Shown piece after piece: positions 55,119 to 63,349 of a stretch of 63,349 nt of DNA. The notes beneath the pieces were generated by a model that was not told the DNA's origin, made no database searches, and worked only from the letters and a program-made list of their open reading frames with translations. The stretch spans positions 1-63,349 of the forward strand of contig JAKUQR010000019.1 of the NCBI GenBank assembly GCA_022450155.1, given 5' to 3'. The DNA is from Gammaproteobacteria bacterium (GTDB taxonomy: Bacteria; Pseudomonadota; Gammaproteobacteria; Arenicellales; UBA868). Position numbers and translations under genes: made by a program. The stretch's first letter is position 1; every line of letters begins with the position of its first letter.

Positions 55119-55193
55119 TGGTAGGCGCGAGTGGGATCGAACCACCGACCACTTGCGTGTCGAGCAAGTGCTCTACCGCTGAGCTACGCGCCT
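55119..55193 (-). tRNA. tRNA-Val(GAC) with C33
   Basis: A complete cloverleaf with encoded CCA: AGGCGCG/CGCGCCT, D stem GCTC/GAGC, anticodon stem CTTGC/GCAAG, T stem GGTGG/CCACT with one G-U, A73. The anticodon loop reads TCGACAC, so position 33 is C, not the near-universal U, with GAC at 34-36. All else is normal. Confidence 0.93.
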
Positions 55194-55251
55194 TTATAAC
55201 TGCAATACCGCTATTCTACATCCAATTATCAGCAATGGGCAGGCTGGGCAA

Positions 55252-57303
55252 TTAGCTGACTACCGACGCGGGGTCAGTCATGAAACCGGCTGTGAAGTGC
55301 CTCTTTTTTAATTCACTGATGCTGTCCCGCAGCTGTGCCGCCTGCTCAAATTCAAGTGCACGTGCGTGATCGTACATCTGCTTTTCCAGTCCATCAATCA
55401 GGCGTCCCAGGTCGCCTGCTGATTTGATTTCAATGTCTGCAGTAATGTGTCCAATTGTGCCAGCTCTATCGAATCTGGTTCGGCCGGCTTTTTGCGGTTT
55501 CTCATAAACACCATCAATGAATTCTGTAATTCGTTTTTCTATAGTCGCCGGCAAAATACCATGGCGAATATTGTGGGCCTCCTGTTTTTCCCTTCTCCTT
55601 TCCGTCTCGTCGATCGCCCTCTGCATTGATTGCGTCACATTGTCGGCATAAAGAACCGCTTTTCCGTTAATATTTCGAGCAGCGCGGCCAATTGTCTGAA
55701 TCAAAGCGCGTGTGGATCGAAGAAACCCCTCTTTGTCGGCATCCAGAATAGCCACCAGAGACACTTCCGGGAGATCAAGGCCTTCACGCAATAAATTGAT
55801 ACCCACCAGTACGTCGAAAACACCCAGACGCAGATCCCGGAGAATCTCAACTCGTTCGACAGTATCTATATCGGAGTGAAGGTATCTTACTCGAACTCCA
55901 TGATCTGCCAGATAATCGCAGAGATCTTCAGACATTCGCTTGGTCAGTGTGGTTACCAATACCCTTTCAGACGCATTTGCCCGAAGTTGTATCTCAGACA
56001 TCAAGTCATCCACCTGAGTAGCGGCCGGCCTGATCTCAAGCACAGGGTCTACCAGTCCTGTCGGTCGCACAACCTGATCTACGGTACTTGAACTGTGTTC
56101 CGCCTCGTAAGGCCCTGGCGTTGCCGATACGAACACGGTCTGAGGTATCTTTCGTTCAAACTCATCGAATCTCAACGGCCGGTTGTCCAACGCCGACGGC
56201 AGTCGAAATCCATATTCAACCAGTGTTTCTTTTCTCGAACGATCGCCTCGATACATCGCACCCAGTTGGGGTACCGTCACATGACTTTCGTCTATAAAAA
56301 GCAACGCTTTGTCCGGCAGATAGTCGATCAGTGTTGGGGGTGATTCACCCACCTTGCGACCAGAGAGAAATCTCGAATAGTTTTCGATCCCGTTGCAGTA
56401 ACCCAGTTCCTCAATCATTTCAAGATCATAGTGGGTCCGCTGTTCAAGCCGCTGCGCCTCCAATAATCGCTCCTGGCTTCGCAGAACCGAAAGTCGATCG
56501 GTCAATTCGTCTCTGATAGCGCCTGTTGCCGCCAACAGAGTCTCGCGTGGGGTCACGTAGTGACTCTTAGGATAGATAGTAAAACGGGTCAACCTTTCAT
56601 CGACTTCGCCGGTCAGCGGATCAAATCGCGCCAGGCGTTCGATCTGGTCACCGAACAGTTCGATACGTACGGCAAAACGATCCGATTCTGCCGGATAAAT
56701 ATCAATTACATCACCCCGAACTCGGAAAGTACCTCGTCGAAGATCCATTTCGTTGCGGGTATATTGAAGCTCAGAAAGGCGCCGCAGAATGTCACGTTGT
56801 TCTGCCAGCCCGCCCTGCCTCAGATGAAGGATCATCCCATGATAAGCTGCCGGATCTCCAAGACCATAAATTGCGGAAACCGTGGCAACAATGATTGTGT
56901 CTTCACGTTCCAGAAGGGCCTTTGTGGCCGACAGACGCATCTGGTCAATGTGATCGTTGATAGACGCATCTTTTTCAATATAGGTATCACTGCTCGGTAC
57001 ATATGCTTCGGGCTGGTAGTAATCGTAGTAGGACACGAAATATTCAACCGCATTGCTCGGGAAAAAGTCACGCATTTCCGCATAGAGCTGCGCAGCAAGT
57101 GTTTTGTTCGGAGCAAGGATCAACGTCGTTCTGCCCGTCCTGGCGATCAGATGGGCCATTGTGAATGTCTTGCCGGACCCCGTAACACCGAGGAGAGTCT
57201 GGTACAACTCCCCGACCTCAATGCCGTTCAGCAATGCCTCGATCGCTTCAGGCTGGTCTCCAGCGGGATGGAATTCACTTTCTAACTGAAACTGACGCAT
57301 CAT
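55252..57303 (-). CDS. uvrB: Excinuclease ABC subunit B
   Basis: 683 residues. Walker A GVTGSGKT near 40-47, beta-hairpin [21 protein letters not shown] near 93-113, DEXX box [10 protein letters not shown], motif [11 protein letters not shown], and a UVR coiled coil at 635-670 ([21 protein letters not shown]). It verifies DNA damage in nucleotide excision repair. MMRQ: either Met may start. Monocistronic. Confidence 0.96.
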   Translation of the reverse strand: MMRQFQLESEFHPAGDQPEAIEALLNGIEVGELYQTLLGVTGSGKTFTMAHLIARTGRTTLILAPNKTLAAQLYAEMRDFFPSNAVEYFVSYYDYYQPEAYVPSSDTYIEKDASINDHIDQMRLSATKALLEREDTIIVATVSAIYGLGDPAAYHGMILHLRQGGLAEQRDILRRLSELQYTRNEMDLRRGTFRVRGDVIDIYPAESDRFAVRIELFGDQIERLARFDPLTGEVDERLTRFTIYPKSHYVTPRETLLAATGAIRDELTDRLSVLRSQERLLEAQRLEQRTHYDLEMIEELGYCNGIENYSRFLSGRKVGESPPTLIDYLPDKALLFIDESHVTVPQLGAMYRGDRSRKETLVEYGFRLPSALDNRPLRFDEFERKIPQTVFVSATPGPYEAEHSSSTVDQVVRPTGLVDPVLEIRPAATQVDDLMSEIQLRANASERVLVTTLTKRMSEDLCDYLADHGVRVRYLHSDIDTVERVEILRDLRLGVFDVLVGINLLREGLDLPEVSLVAILDADKEGFLRSTRALIQTIGRAARNINGKAVLYADNVTQSMQRAIDETERRREKQEAHNIRHGILPATIEKRITEFIDGVYEKPQKAGRTRFDRAGTIGHITADIEIKSAGDLGRLIDGLEKQMYDHARALEFEQAAQLRDSISELKKRHFTAGFMTDPASVVS

Positions 57304-57447
57304 TTCTAGTTATGTTAAGTGACCCAATCGTTCTAGATATCTTATCGTCATCTGACCCGCGACCTCGGTGCAGAGAACTACTCAGCCAAACGGATCTGTG
57401 AACTGCGACACAGCCTGACCCGCACAAAACGCCTACCGTTCACAGGT

Positions 57448-58020
57448 ATGGTGCAAGTTCTTTATCAATTCTACAACCATGCAACACCAATTCCGGCATT
57501 CAATCGACCCCACCAAACCGGTGTAAGTCTGATTGAACTCCTTGTCGCCTGTTTGGTTATTGCCGTCCTTTCCGGATTGGCCATACCCAGTTATCAAGCG
57601 CTTGCAGAGCGATCGCAACGGAATGCAACAGCGCGATTGCTTATTGCAGATCTTAATTGGTCCCGGACCGAAGCACTCGCAATCGGTACCAGACTATACC
57701 TGTGTCCGAGCCAAAACTCAGATCGTTGCCGGTCGAGTACCGACTGGAGTCAAGGATGGTCGGTCTTTGCTGATCAAAACCGAAACGGGCACCTGGAACC
57801 CAACGAGTTACTGCTATTACGTACCCCGTCCCTGAACAATAAAACCTCTGTACGCTTTCGCAAGCCTGGATATCTTTTCTACAAAAGCGATGGCAGCGCG
57901 TGGCCAAACGGTACATTTAGAATCTGTTCTGCCGACTCCAAGGCTCCACCACTATTGGTGATCGTCTATCGTACGGGACGCGTGCGAACATCGTCAGAGA
58001 CGGGACTGGAGTGCATGTAG
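57448..58020 (+). CDS. Type IV pseudopilin, FimT/GspH-like
   Basis: 190 residues. Prepilin site TG|VSLIELLVAC with Glu5 of the mature protein, then a hydrophobic helix (LVIAVLSGLAIPSY). Long leader (~24 residues). After it: LLIADLNWSRTEALA, CPSQ, WSQGWSVFADQNRNGHLEPNE, and two paired cysteines near the end, which match GspH/FimT. Minor pseudopilins prime type IV pilus or type II secretion assembly and FimT-like forms bind DNA for uptake. No other pilus gene is in the window. Confidence 0.87.
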   Translation: MVQVLYQFYNHATPIPAFNRPHQTGVSLIELLVACLVIAVLSGLAIPSYQALAERSQRNATARLLIADLNWSRTEALAIGTRLYLCPSQNSDRCRSSTDWSQGWSVFADQNRNGHLEPNELLLLRTPSLNNKTSVRFRKPGYLFYKSDGSAWPNGTFRICSADSKAPPLLVIVYRTGRVRTSSETGLECM

Positions 58021-58286
58021 CAGAAGATTTAGGTGCAAGCTATAGTGGTTTCTCTTGACCCTCGACTCTACCATTGACATCAGCAATAGCGGGTGACGCT
58101 CTTATCTCCTACCGATTTGTAGATTTCTTGCAATCATGTCATCGATCTCATATAGGTTTTCTCGCAATTGTGCCTTTCCAGATAACTTGACAAATTCTGG
58201 CTTTCGAAACTCGACCCAAAAGCCATCAACCTCTGGCTATTAGAATGGGCATTACGATTTGTTTTGGTCACGTTTATATTCCCTCT
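58021..58286. other. Intergenic stretch with a short coding-like piece
   Basis: On the minus strand, 58102-58236 is open for 44 codons and has a protein-like character (VDGFWVEFRKPEF, then LYEIDDMIARNL) but no start codon before its middle and no partner. It may be a scrap of a lost gene. No clear terminator is seen. Confidence 0.3.
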
Positions 58287-59588
58287 TCATATAAACTTCG
58301 CCATGAGCATCTTTGGCAATGCCAGGATGAGTTCCGGGAAGAAAATTACAATTAACAGAACCACAAGCATTGGGCACAGGACAATGGCGACGTCGCGCAA
58401 TGCTTTCCTAACCTCAATGTCTCCGATCTTACAGGCAATCAATAAACATAAACCATAGGGAGGAGTTACCAGTCCGAAAGCCAAAGAAATAACGCCGATA
58501 ATTGCAAAATGGATCGGGTGCATATTCGAGACTTCGGCCAGCGGCCAAAGAACGGTTCCAAGAATAATGATCGCCGGGATGGCATCGATAAACATACCGA
58601 TCAAAAGAAAGGAGCCAGCGACGATCAAGCCCGTACTGGTCGGACCAACGCCGTAGGGCGCCAGAAACTGTACAATAGCCAGCGGAACTTTGAAATAGGC
58701 CAACAGCCACCCGAACGCCGACGCCGTGCCTATACAAAACAGGGACATAGCGGCGAACGCTGCAGAGTTGTAGAGGATCGACGGGAGGTTATGAAAACCA
58801 ATGGTTCTGTAAAAAAGCCCCCCCAGAATAACAGAATATAGTACGGCGATTACTGAAGCTTCGGTTGGCGTAAAAAACCCACCGACAATTCCGCCGACAA
58901 TGATCAAGGGGGTCATGAGAGGCGGTATCGCTTGGAAAACCGCAACAAAGAATTCCTTAAATGAAGATCGCGCATACATCGGGTAATTGTAGATTTTGGC
59001 AAACACGTAGACCGCTATCATTTGCGACACGGCGATCAGAATTCCAGGGATAACGCCGGCCAAAAACAAGCCACCAATAGATACGGACATCAGTCCGCCC
59101 CACACGACCATCAAGATACTTGGCGGGATAACAACGCCCATGACCGAGGAGCACGCCGTGATGGCGACGGAAAAACTTGATGAGTAACCCAGCTTTTTCA
59201 TTTGCGGAATTAGCAGCGACCCGATGCCCGCGGCATCCGCTGTGGACGAACCGGATATACCCGCAAATAGCATACTGACCACCACGTTAACGTGTCCCAA
59301 TCCGCCCGGCAAATGTCCAACCATTGCACGCGATAGCCGCACCAACCGGTCAGTGATTCCCGCAGCGTTCATAATGTTTGCGGCCAAAAGGAAGAACGGA
59401 ACGGCAAGTAATATGAAGGCGTTATAGGACTTGAACATTTCATTCATGAGCAGGAACGGCGTTAATCGCTCTTCCAACAAAAACACCGGAATGCATGCCA
59501 AACCGAGCGCAATCGCAACGGGGACGCGAAAGATAACAAGAATTATAAAAAGCGGGAATAATATCGCCGAGACCTCCACAGGTGTCAT
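58287..59588 (-). CDS. dctM: TRAP transporter large permease (DctM)
   Basis: 433 residues with about 12 TM segments. SGSSTADAAGIGSLLIPQMKKLGY near 111-134 and TPTEASVIAVLYSVI near 240-254 are the conserved DctM loops holding the sodium sites. It works with DctP and DctQ. Start overlaps the dctQ stop by four bases. Confidence 0.93.
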   Translation of the reverse strand: MTPVEVSAILFPLFIILVIFRVPVAIALGLACIPVFLLEERLTPFLLMNEMFKSYNAFILLAVPFFLLAANIMNAAGITDRLVRLSRAMVGHLPGGLGHVNVVVSMLFAGISGSSTADAAGIGSLLIPQMKKLGYSSSFSVAITACSSVMGVVIPPSILMVVWGGLMSVSIGGLFLAGVIPGILIAVSQMIAVYVFAKIYNYPMYARSSFKEFFVAVFQAIPPLMTPLIIVGGIVGGFFTPTEASVIAVLYSVILGGLFYRTIGFHNLPSILYNSAAFAAMSLFCIGTASAFGWLLAYFKVPLAIVQFLAPYGVGPTSTGLIVAGSFLLIGMFIDAIPAIIILGTVLWPLAEVSNMHPIHFAIIGVISLAFGLVTPPYGLCLLIACKIGDIEVRKALRDVAIVLCPMLVVLLIVIFFPELILALPKMLMAKFI

Positions 59589-60067
59589 GGGGCGACACTC
59601 CGAAATAATTTGATATGATCAACAACACGTTCTGACAAAAATAACATCCACGTAATCCCCGTTATCGGCCAAGCTACGTAAATAAACACCATTGGCAGAT
59701 CAGCCATTTCGGAAGTTTGCAGTAATCCGAACTTAATCAGCGGCCAGCCCCAGACAACAAAAATAACCGCCATGCCAAATGCCATGAGATCAACAAACAT
59801 CAGGGATATCGCTTTGCCTTTGTTGGTTTTTGGGGGCGGCAACAGATCAACTGCAAAATGTTCGTTTTTCCGTAAAGCAATCATTGCCCCAACAAGGATG
59901 ATCCAGATGAAGCAAAATCGTGACAGCTCTTCGGTCCAGATATAGCGTGGGATAAAATCGCTATAGCGGGCAAATATTTGCATGGTTACAGGAATGATGA
60001 GAATTCCCATCAACATCGTCAGGACGATTTTGAGAAACGAAAAATAACCATCTATTATTTTTTTCAT
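59585..60067 (-). CDS. dctQ: TRAP transporter small permease (DctQ)
   Basis: 160 residues from the ATG at 60067; an earlier in-frame ATG at 60115 lies inside a terminator-like hairpin and is unlikely. Four TM segments; YIWTEELSRFCFIWIILVGA near 43-62 is the DctQ signature. Confidence 0.9.
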   Translation of the reverse strand: MKKIIDGYFSFLKIVLTMLMGILIIPVTMQIFARYSDFIPRYIWTEELSRFCFIWIILVGAMIALRKNEHFAVDLLPPPKTNKGKAISLMFVDLMAFGMAVIFVVWGWPLIKFGLLQTSEMADLPMVFIYVAWPITGITWMLFLSERVVDHIKLFRSVAP

Positions 60068-60100
60068 TCGTGCCCGCCTGTCCACACAAGGTTCATAAAA

Positions 60101-60132
60101 AAGGGCCGATGGCACTTAAGCCATCGACCCTT
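60101..60132 (-). terminator. Attenuator-like hairpin between dctP and dctQ
   Basis: On the minus strand AAGGGTCGATGGC, loop TTAAGT, GCCATCGGCCCTT (one G-U pair) then TTTTAT. Placed after the dctP stop it would lower permease message relative to the abundant binding protein. Confidence 0.85.
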
Positions 60133-60164
60133 AATACCTTTATATCACGCAGGGACGTTCGAGA

Positions 60165-61172
60165 TTATTTCACGGCCTGAATGGCGTTATATAAAGCGCT
60201 CTGCCCCAGGTCTTTAAAGTACTCTATCAATACGGGCGTCGCGGCCGCAATCAATTTTTCCCGCTCTGTGAAGTTGATTGTTTTCAGTTTACCCTGAGAT
60301 TCCATTTCCGCCATAATTCCCGAGCCTTCAGTAAGTTCGGTGACTCGGCCATAGGTTCCGGCATCTTTACCGGCCTGGACAATTGCAGATTGCAAATCTT
60401 TCGGTAAACTACGAAGTGTTTTGCCACTGAACGCCAATGGGCGAACCGTGATGGAGTGTGCAGTCAGAGAAATGTTTGGCCCAACTTCGTAGAATTTCAT
60501 CTGGCGGATGCCAGCCGCTTCGTTTTCGGCCGCATCAATAACGCCGGTTTGAATGGCGTTGTAGACTTCTGCATAGGCGATGACATTCGGCGACATACCG
60601 AAGGCATAGAAAAGTTTTGTTTGAATTGGCGCACCCATCACACGGATCGGAACATTCTTGATTTCAGCCATGTTCGTTACTGGCTTGTTGACGATCAGGT
60701 GACGGACGCCACCTCCACCGTATCCCAGCACCAGGATGTCGGCACGCTTGTAAATGTCGTCGACGATCGGCTGCAACACGTCGCTGGAAAGAACCTTACT
60801 CCAATGGCCAGCATCTCGGTAAAGCATCGGTGGATCGAGCAAAGTCGCCAACTTCGAAAAGGTGGACATGTGCGACGGAGCTGCCACAGCGTAGTCAACC
60901 GACAAGCCCTGGTTCATGTAGGCGACATAGTCTTTTTCAAGACCAAGCTCGCTATTTAGGTGCATAACGAACTCAAGCTCATGCTCGCCACTGTAATATT
61001 GTTTCGTGAGTTGTTCGAATTTACGCATCAAACGCGTAAACGCATGTTTTTCATCAAACTGGCTCGCACCATGCAACGTGATCTTGTCGGCTTGAGCAGC
61101 ACTAACAAACGTAAAGCTGGAAAAAACGACCGCCAGCGCCGGAAGCAACAGTTTTGATACAGTAAATTTCAT
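60165..61172 (-). CDS. dctP: TRAP transporter substrate-binding protein (DctP)
   Basis: 335 residues. Signal peptide ending SAAQA-DK. NVPIRVMGAPIQTKLFYAFGMSP near 178-200 has the Arg that binds the ligand carboxylate; EVYNAIQTGVIDAAENE near 206-222 is the family's standard. The ligand is therefore some organic acid; gentisate-pathway wreckage next door suggests an aromatic acid, as inference. GAGGAGGAG precedes the start, and a 12-base palindrome (AATTCGCGAATT) lies at 61193-61204. Confidence 0.92.
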   Translation of the reverse strand: MKFTVSKLLLPALAVVFSSFTFVSAAQADKITLHGASQFDEKHAFTRLMRKFEQLTKQYYSGEHELEFVMHLNSELGLEKDYVAYMNQGLSVDYAVAAPSHMSTFSKLATLLDPPMLYRDAGHWSKVLSSDVLQPIVDDIYKRADILVLGYGGGGVRHLIVNKPVTNMAEIKNVPIRVMGAPIQTKLFYAFGMSPNVIAYAEVYNAIQTGVIDAAENEAAGIRQMKFYEVGPNISLTAHSITVRPLAFSGKTLRSLPKDLQSAIVQAGKDAGTYGRVTELTEGSGIMAEMESQGKLKTINFTEREKLIAAATPVLIEYFKDLGQSALYNAIQAVK

Positions 61173-61354
61173 ATTAGCTCCTCCTCAGGATTAATTCGCG
61201 AATTCATTTTTCTGAATTCAGTTTCATTCCTATTGGCAGATACAACTGCCACCCAGGTACGACTATACGACTACGGGAAGAATTGTTCCTCCCGATTATT
61301 TGCCACCACAGCACAGATCCTGACCAGCCCCCACTGACTGGTCCAGTTTGAATG

Positions 61355-61446
61355 TTAGTGCATGACCGGCCTTTGGTCCATCTGGACGATGGTTTCCGGG
61401 GCTGGCGGGCGGTAGCCCAATGCGCTGTGTGGTCTGATAGTCGGAA
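61355..61446 (-). mobile_element. C-terminal scrap of an IS3-type transposase
   Basis: In one minus-strand frame: TIRPHSALGYRPPAPETIV then QMDQRPVMH and a stop at 61355-61357. PHSALGYRPPAPE is the well-known end of IS3-type integrase-core transposases. Only about 30 codons remain; the rest of the DDE domain is absent on the side towards 61446. Downstream to about 61300 may be IS end sequence. Confidence 0.82.
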
Positions 61447-61480
61447 AAAATCCTGTGACAAACCACTCCACTGGTTCCAT

Positions 61481-62685
61481 ATGAGTCTGGGGGTGTCAAA
61501 ACAATTGGGGCATTCTGATTGCCGGTGATGGTCTGGGTGGCCTGACTGCAGCAATCTGCCTGCTTCAGGCCGGCCATCGGGTCCGTGTCTTCGAACAGGC
61601 GCCGGAACTGAACGAGATCGGTGCCGAGATTCAAACCAGTGCTAACGCAAGTCGTGTACTGCTGAACCTGGGGCTTAGGGATCAACTTGAGAGGGTAGCG
61701 GTGAAACCAGAGTATTATCGCTTGCAGCTGTACAGCAGTGCCGAGGTTTTGAACGAGATTTCCCTAGCAGAACAGCACGAAACAGCATTCGGCGCTCCCT
61801 ACTATCACATCCACCAGGCCGATCTGCTCGACATTCTTCTGAATAAAATCGACCAGTTGGATCCTGATGTCATTCATCTGGACTGTGGAGGCACGAGCTA
61901 CGCCGAGACTGACGATGGCGTCACGCTGAATCTCACCGGTGGGCGCAACGTTTCCGGAGATCTGCTGATCGGGGCAGACAGTATCAATTCAGCGGTACGT
62001 GCACAGATGCTAGGCAATGCACCTGCGACATATGCCAACCAGATTGCCTGGCGTTCGACTGTACCAGTAGAACGACTTCCCGAAGGGTTTATGGACCTCA
62101 GTTGCACGATTTGGTGTGGTCCACAGAGTCACATGGTGGTGTACTACATTCGTGGCGGCGAACTGATCAACTTTGTGGCGTGCGTCGACAGCGATGACTG
62201 GGTAAGTGAATCCTGGGCCCAGAAGGCTGATTGGGAGGAACTTAGAGCTGACTTCGACGGCTGGCACGACGATATCGTGACTCTGATCAGTGCGGTGGAC
62301 CGGGACCAGTGTTTTCCCTGGGCGCTGTACAATCGCCCGCCGCGGCCGGACTGGAGCACAGAACGCGTGACCTTGATGGGAGATGCCATCCATCCAACCA
62401 ACCATCCCGTATATGGCCCAGGGGGCAGCAATGGCGATCGAAGATGCAGCCGTGCTCGCTCGCGCACTTGCTGAATCTTCAATCCTGGCCGATGCACTGC
62501 AGCTTTACCAGCGGAATCGACATGACAGAACGGCCCGTGTAGTCCATGAATCGAGCGACAATGCCGAGCTCTTTCATCTCGATTCGGAAGCGGCGTTGCG
62601 CGAGGCCTTCAGCAAACGGGTCCTCGGCGGAGAACGCGGGGCCTGGCTGTTCAATTATGATCCGATGACTGTGCCGCTGGTCTAG
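61481..62685 (+). pseudogene. FAD-dependent aromatic monooxygenase, twice frameshifted
   Basis: From ATG at 61481 a run of five G at 61489-61493 is one base too long; correcting it gives GILIAGDGLGGLTAAICLLQ, the FAD site. The main frame then reads to 62400 with GDLLIGADSINSAVR, WCGPQSHMVVYYIRGG and TLMGDAIHPT. There AACC is duplicated (62396-62403), and the protein resumes in another frame as IPYMAQGAAMAIEDAAVL to 62685. The parts make a normal ~400-residue salicylate/3-hydroxybenzoate hydroxylase-type enzyme. A slippage-type 4-base duplication points to true inactivation. Confidence 0.85.
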
Positions 62686-62787
62686 TACAGTGATGGGCTT
62701 GGCTCAGATCAGACGGCCTGTACCGCGGTACTTTGATCGCATAAATTCATTCAGACCAAGCGCTTTTGCCGCTCAAGAGTGACCAAA

Positions 62788-63081
62788 ATGAGCGATCTCC
62801 AGTCCGCTGCTGAACTGCCGTGTGAGACAAGTGCCCTGAGACTGGGCCACAGGGGCTGAAGGTTAATCGAGCTTAATGCTGACAGGTATTCGCCCGGCGA
62901 CCCGACCCGCAGCTCCGTGCCGGTACACTGGCGTTATCCACAGGTGCGTGAACTGCTGATGCAGGCCGCCAACCTGACGCCGATTGAAAAGGCGGAACGG
63001 CGGGTACTGGTTCTATGTAACCCCGGACTGGGCATCGACAACCTAGATACGTTATGTATCTATCGCTCCCCTGCCCTTTGA
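62788..63081 (+). pseudogene. Gentisate 1,2-dioxygenase N-terminal remnant
   Basis: 62860-63081 reads [14 protein letters not shown], then [17 protein letters not shown] and [19 protein letters not shown], which follows the start of gentisate 1,2-dioxygenase-like cupins; it then diverges and stops, before the metal-binding cupin motifs. An ATG-led scrap (MSDLQSAAELPCETSALRL, 62788-62859) before it may be the original N-terminus. Gentisate dioxygenase is the enzyme after 3-hydroxybenzoate 6-hydroxylase, the likely identity of the dead neighbour, which supports the call. Confidence 0.62.
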
Positions 63082-63193
63082 GTGCTAGAATCCGCGCTCG
63101 ATTTAGGTCGTTTTTCAGCACTCCGAGTGCACCTGGAGTGCACCGTGTTTGTAATAAAGAATAACCAGAAATAAACTCTTATAAATCAAATAC

Positions 63194-63269
63194 TCCCCGG
63201 TAGTTCAGTTGGTAGAACGGTGGACTGTTAATCCATATGTCGCAAGTTCGAGTCTTGCCCGGGGAGCCA
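63194..63269 (+). tRNA. tRNA-Asn(GUU)
   Basis: Complete cloverleaf with encoded CCA: TCCCCGG/CCGGGGA, D stem GTTC/GAAC, anticodon stem GTGGA/TCCAT around CTGTTAA (T33, anticodon GTT), T stem GCAAG/CTTGC, G73. A small repeat (GAGTGCACC, GGAGTGCACC) is just upstream at ~63125-63144. Confidence 0.97.
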
Positions 63270-63349
63270 GTTTTCTCGATGTTTTTGCACATACCTACCA
63301 CGTTCAATTCTCAAACGTTGCTAACTTTTGGTAAGTTTGCCACTGTTGC

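Noticed and set aside
55017-55145. 43-residue N-terminal extension of ThrS
   Set aside because: It would include part of tRNA-Val and goes beyond the family start; GTG at 55016 has a good ribosome site.
61296-61685. 129-residue minus-strand frame over the IS scrap and the start of the monooxygenase
   Set aside because: It is a shadow frame; the transposase sequence reads in a different frame and the monooxygenase on the opposite strand.
63113-63150. Short GAGTGCACC repeats as a CRISPR or attachment site
   Set aside because: Only two partial copies, no spacer pattern, and no integrase nearby; probably promoter-proximal sequence of tRNA-Asn.

Overview
The window looks like chromosome of a gammaproteobacterium, probably an uncultivated marine lineage. 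The evidence is the infC-rpmI-rplT-pheS-pheT-ihfA-merR block, the rpmF-plsX-fabG-acpP-fabF-mltG-tmk-holB-tatD block, a divergent rluC/rne pair with a long structured rne leader, surE/nlpD, hom-thrC, and a two-component pair of the proteobacterial dedicated-sortase type. No species can be named from the sequence alone.

Layout. (1) 1-9.6 kb is an accessory, partly decayed region. It holds a truncated ATP-grasp gene behind a sulfite/nitrite-reductase stub, a universal stress protein paired with a HisA-like protein carrying a SHOCT tail, a damaged tRNA-Leu, glutamate dehydrogenase, a small conserved unknown, a TPP-enzyme gene reduced to its two ends, a Pit phosphate transporter with its DUF47 partner, an LLM oxidoreductase and a frameshifted dtd. 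(2) 9.5-18.3 kb holds an MFS exporter, ChaC, a catabolic-looking set (ABM monooxygenase, two SDRs, amidohydrolase, BKACE), a secreted polysaccharide lyase and a phosphoribosyltransferase. (3) 18.4-22.3 kb holds the PdsS/PdsR-like sensor and regulator with no sortase nearby, a small unknown and a bactofilin. (4) 22.5-57.3 kb is mostly housekeeping: fatty-acid synthesis, replication and repair, RNA processing and modification, threonine and branched-chain amino acid synthesis, translation factors, tRNA-Pro and tRNA-Val. (5) 57.4-63.3 kb holds a FimT-like pseudopilin, a TRAP transporter, an IS transposase remnant, wrecked gentisate-pathway genes and tRNA-Asn.

How parts fit together. Translation genes sit as one minus-strand run (thrS, infC, rpmI, rplT, pheS, pheT, ihfA, merR). 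infC apparently starts at an AUA codon and a hairpin plus T-run precedes pheS. ACP is separated from fabF by a terminator-like hairpin. The TRAP binding protein is separated from its permeases by a similar hairpin.

The strongest overall signal is gene decay. At least seven loci between intact genes are recognisable fragments: the reductase N-terminus, tRNA-Leu, TPP enzyme, dtd, cytochrome c, FAD monooxygenase and gentisate dioxygenase, plus an IS tail. Housekeeping reading frames are intact, so most lesions are probably real rather than sequencing error. The other standout is a tRNA-Val(GAC) with C instead of the near-universal U at position 33. I did not find a clearly new multi-gene defence or mobile system. 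The least explained intact assemblies are the HisA-SHOCT/Usp pair, the sortase-less PdsSR pair and the BKACE/SDR/amidohydrolase cluster.
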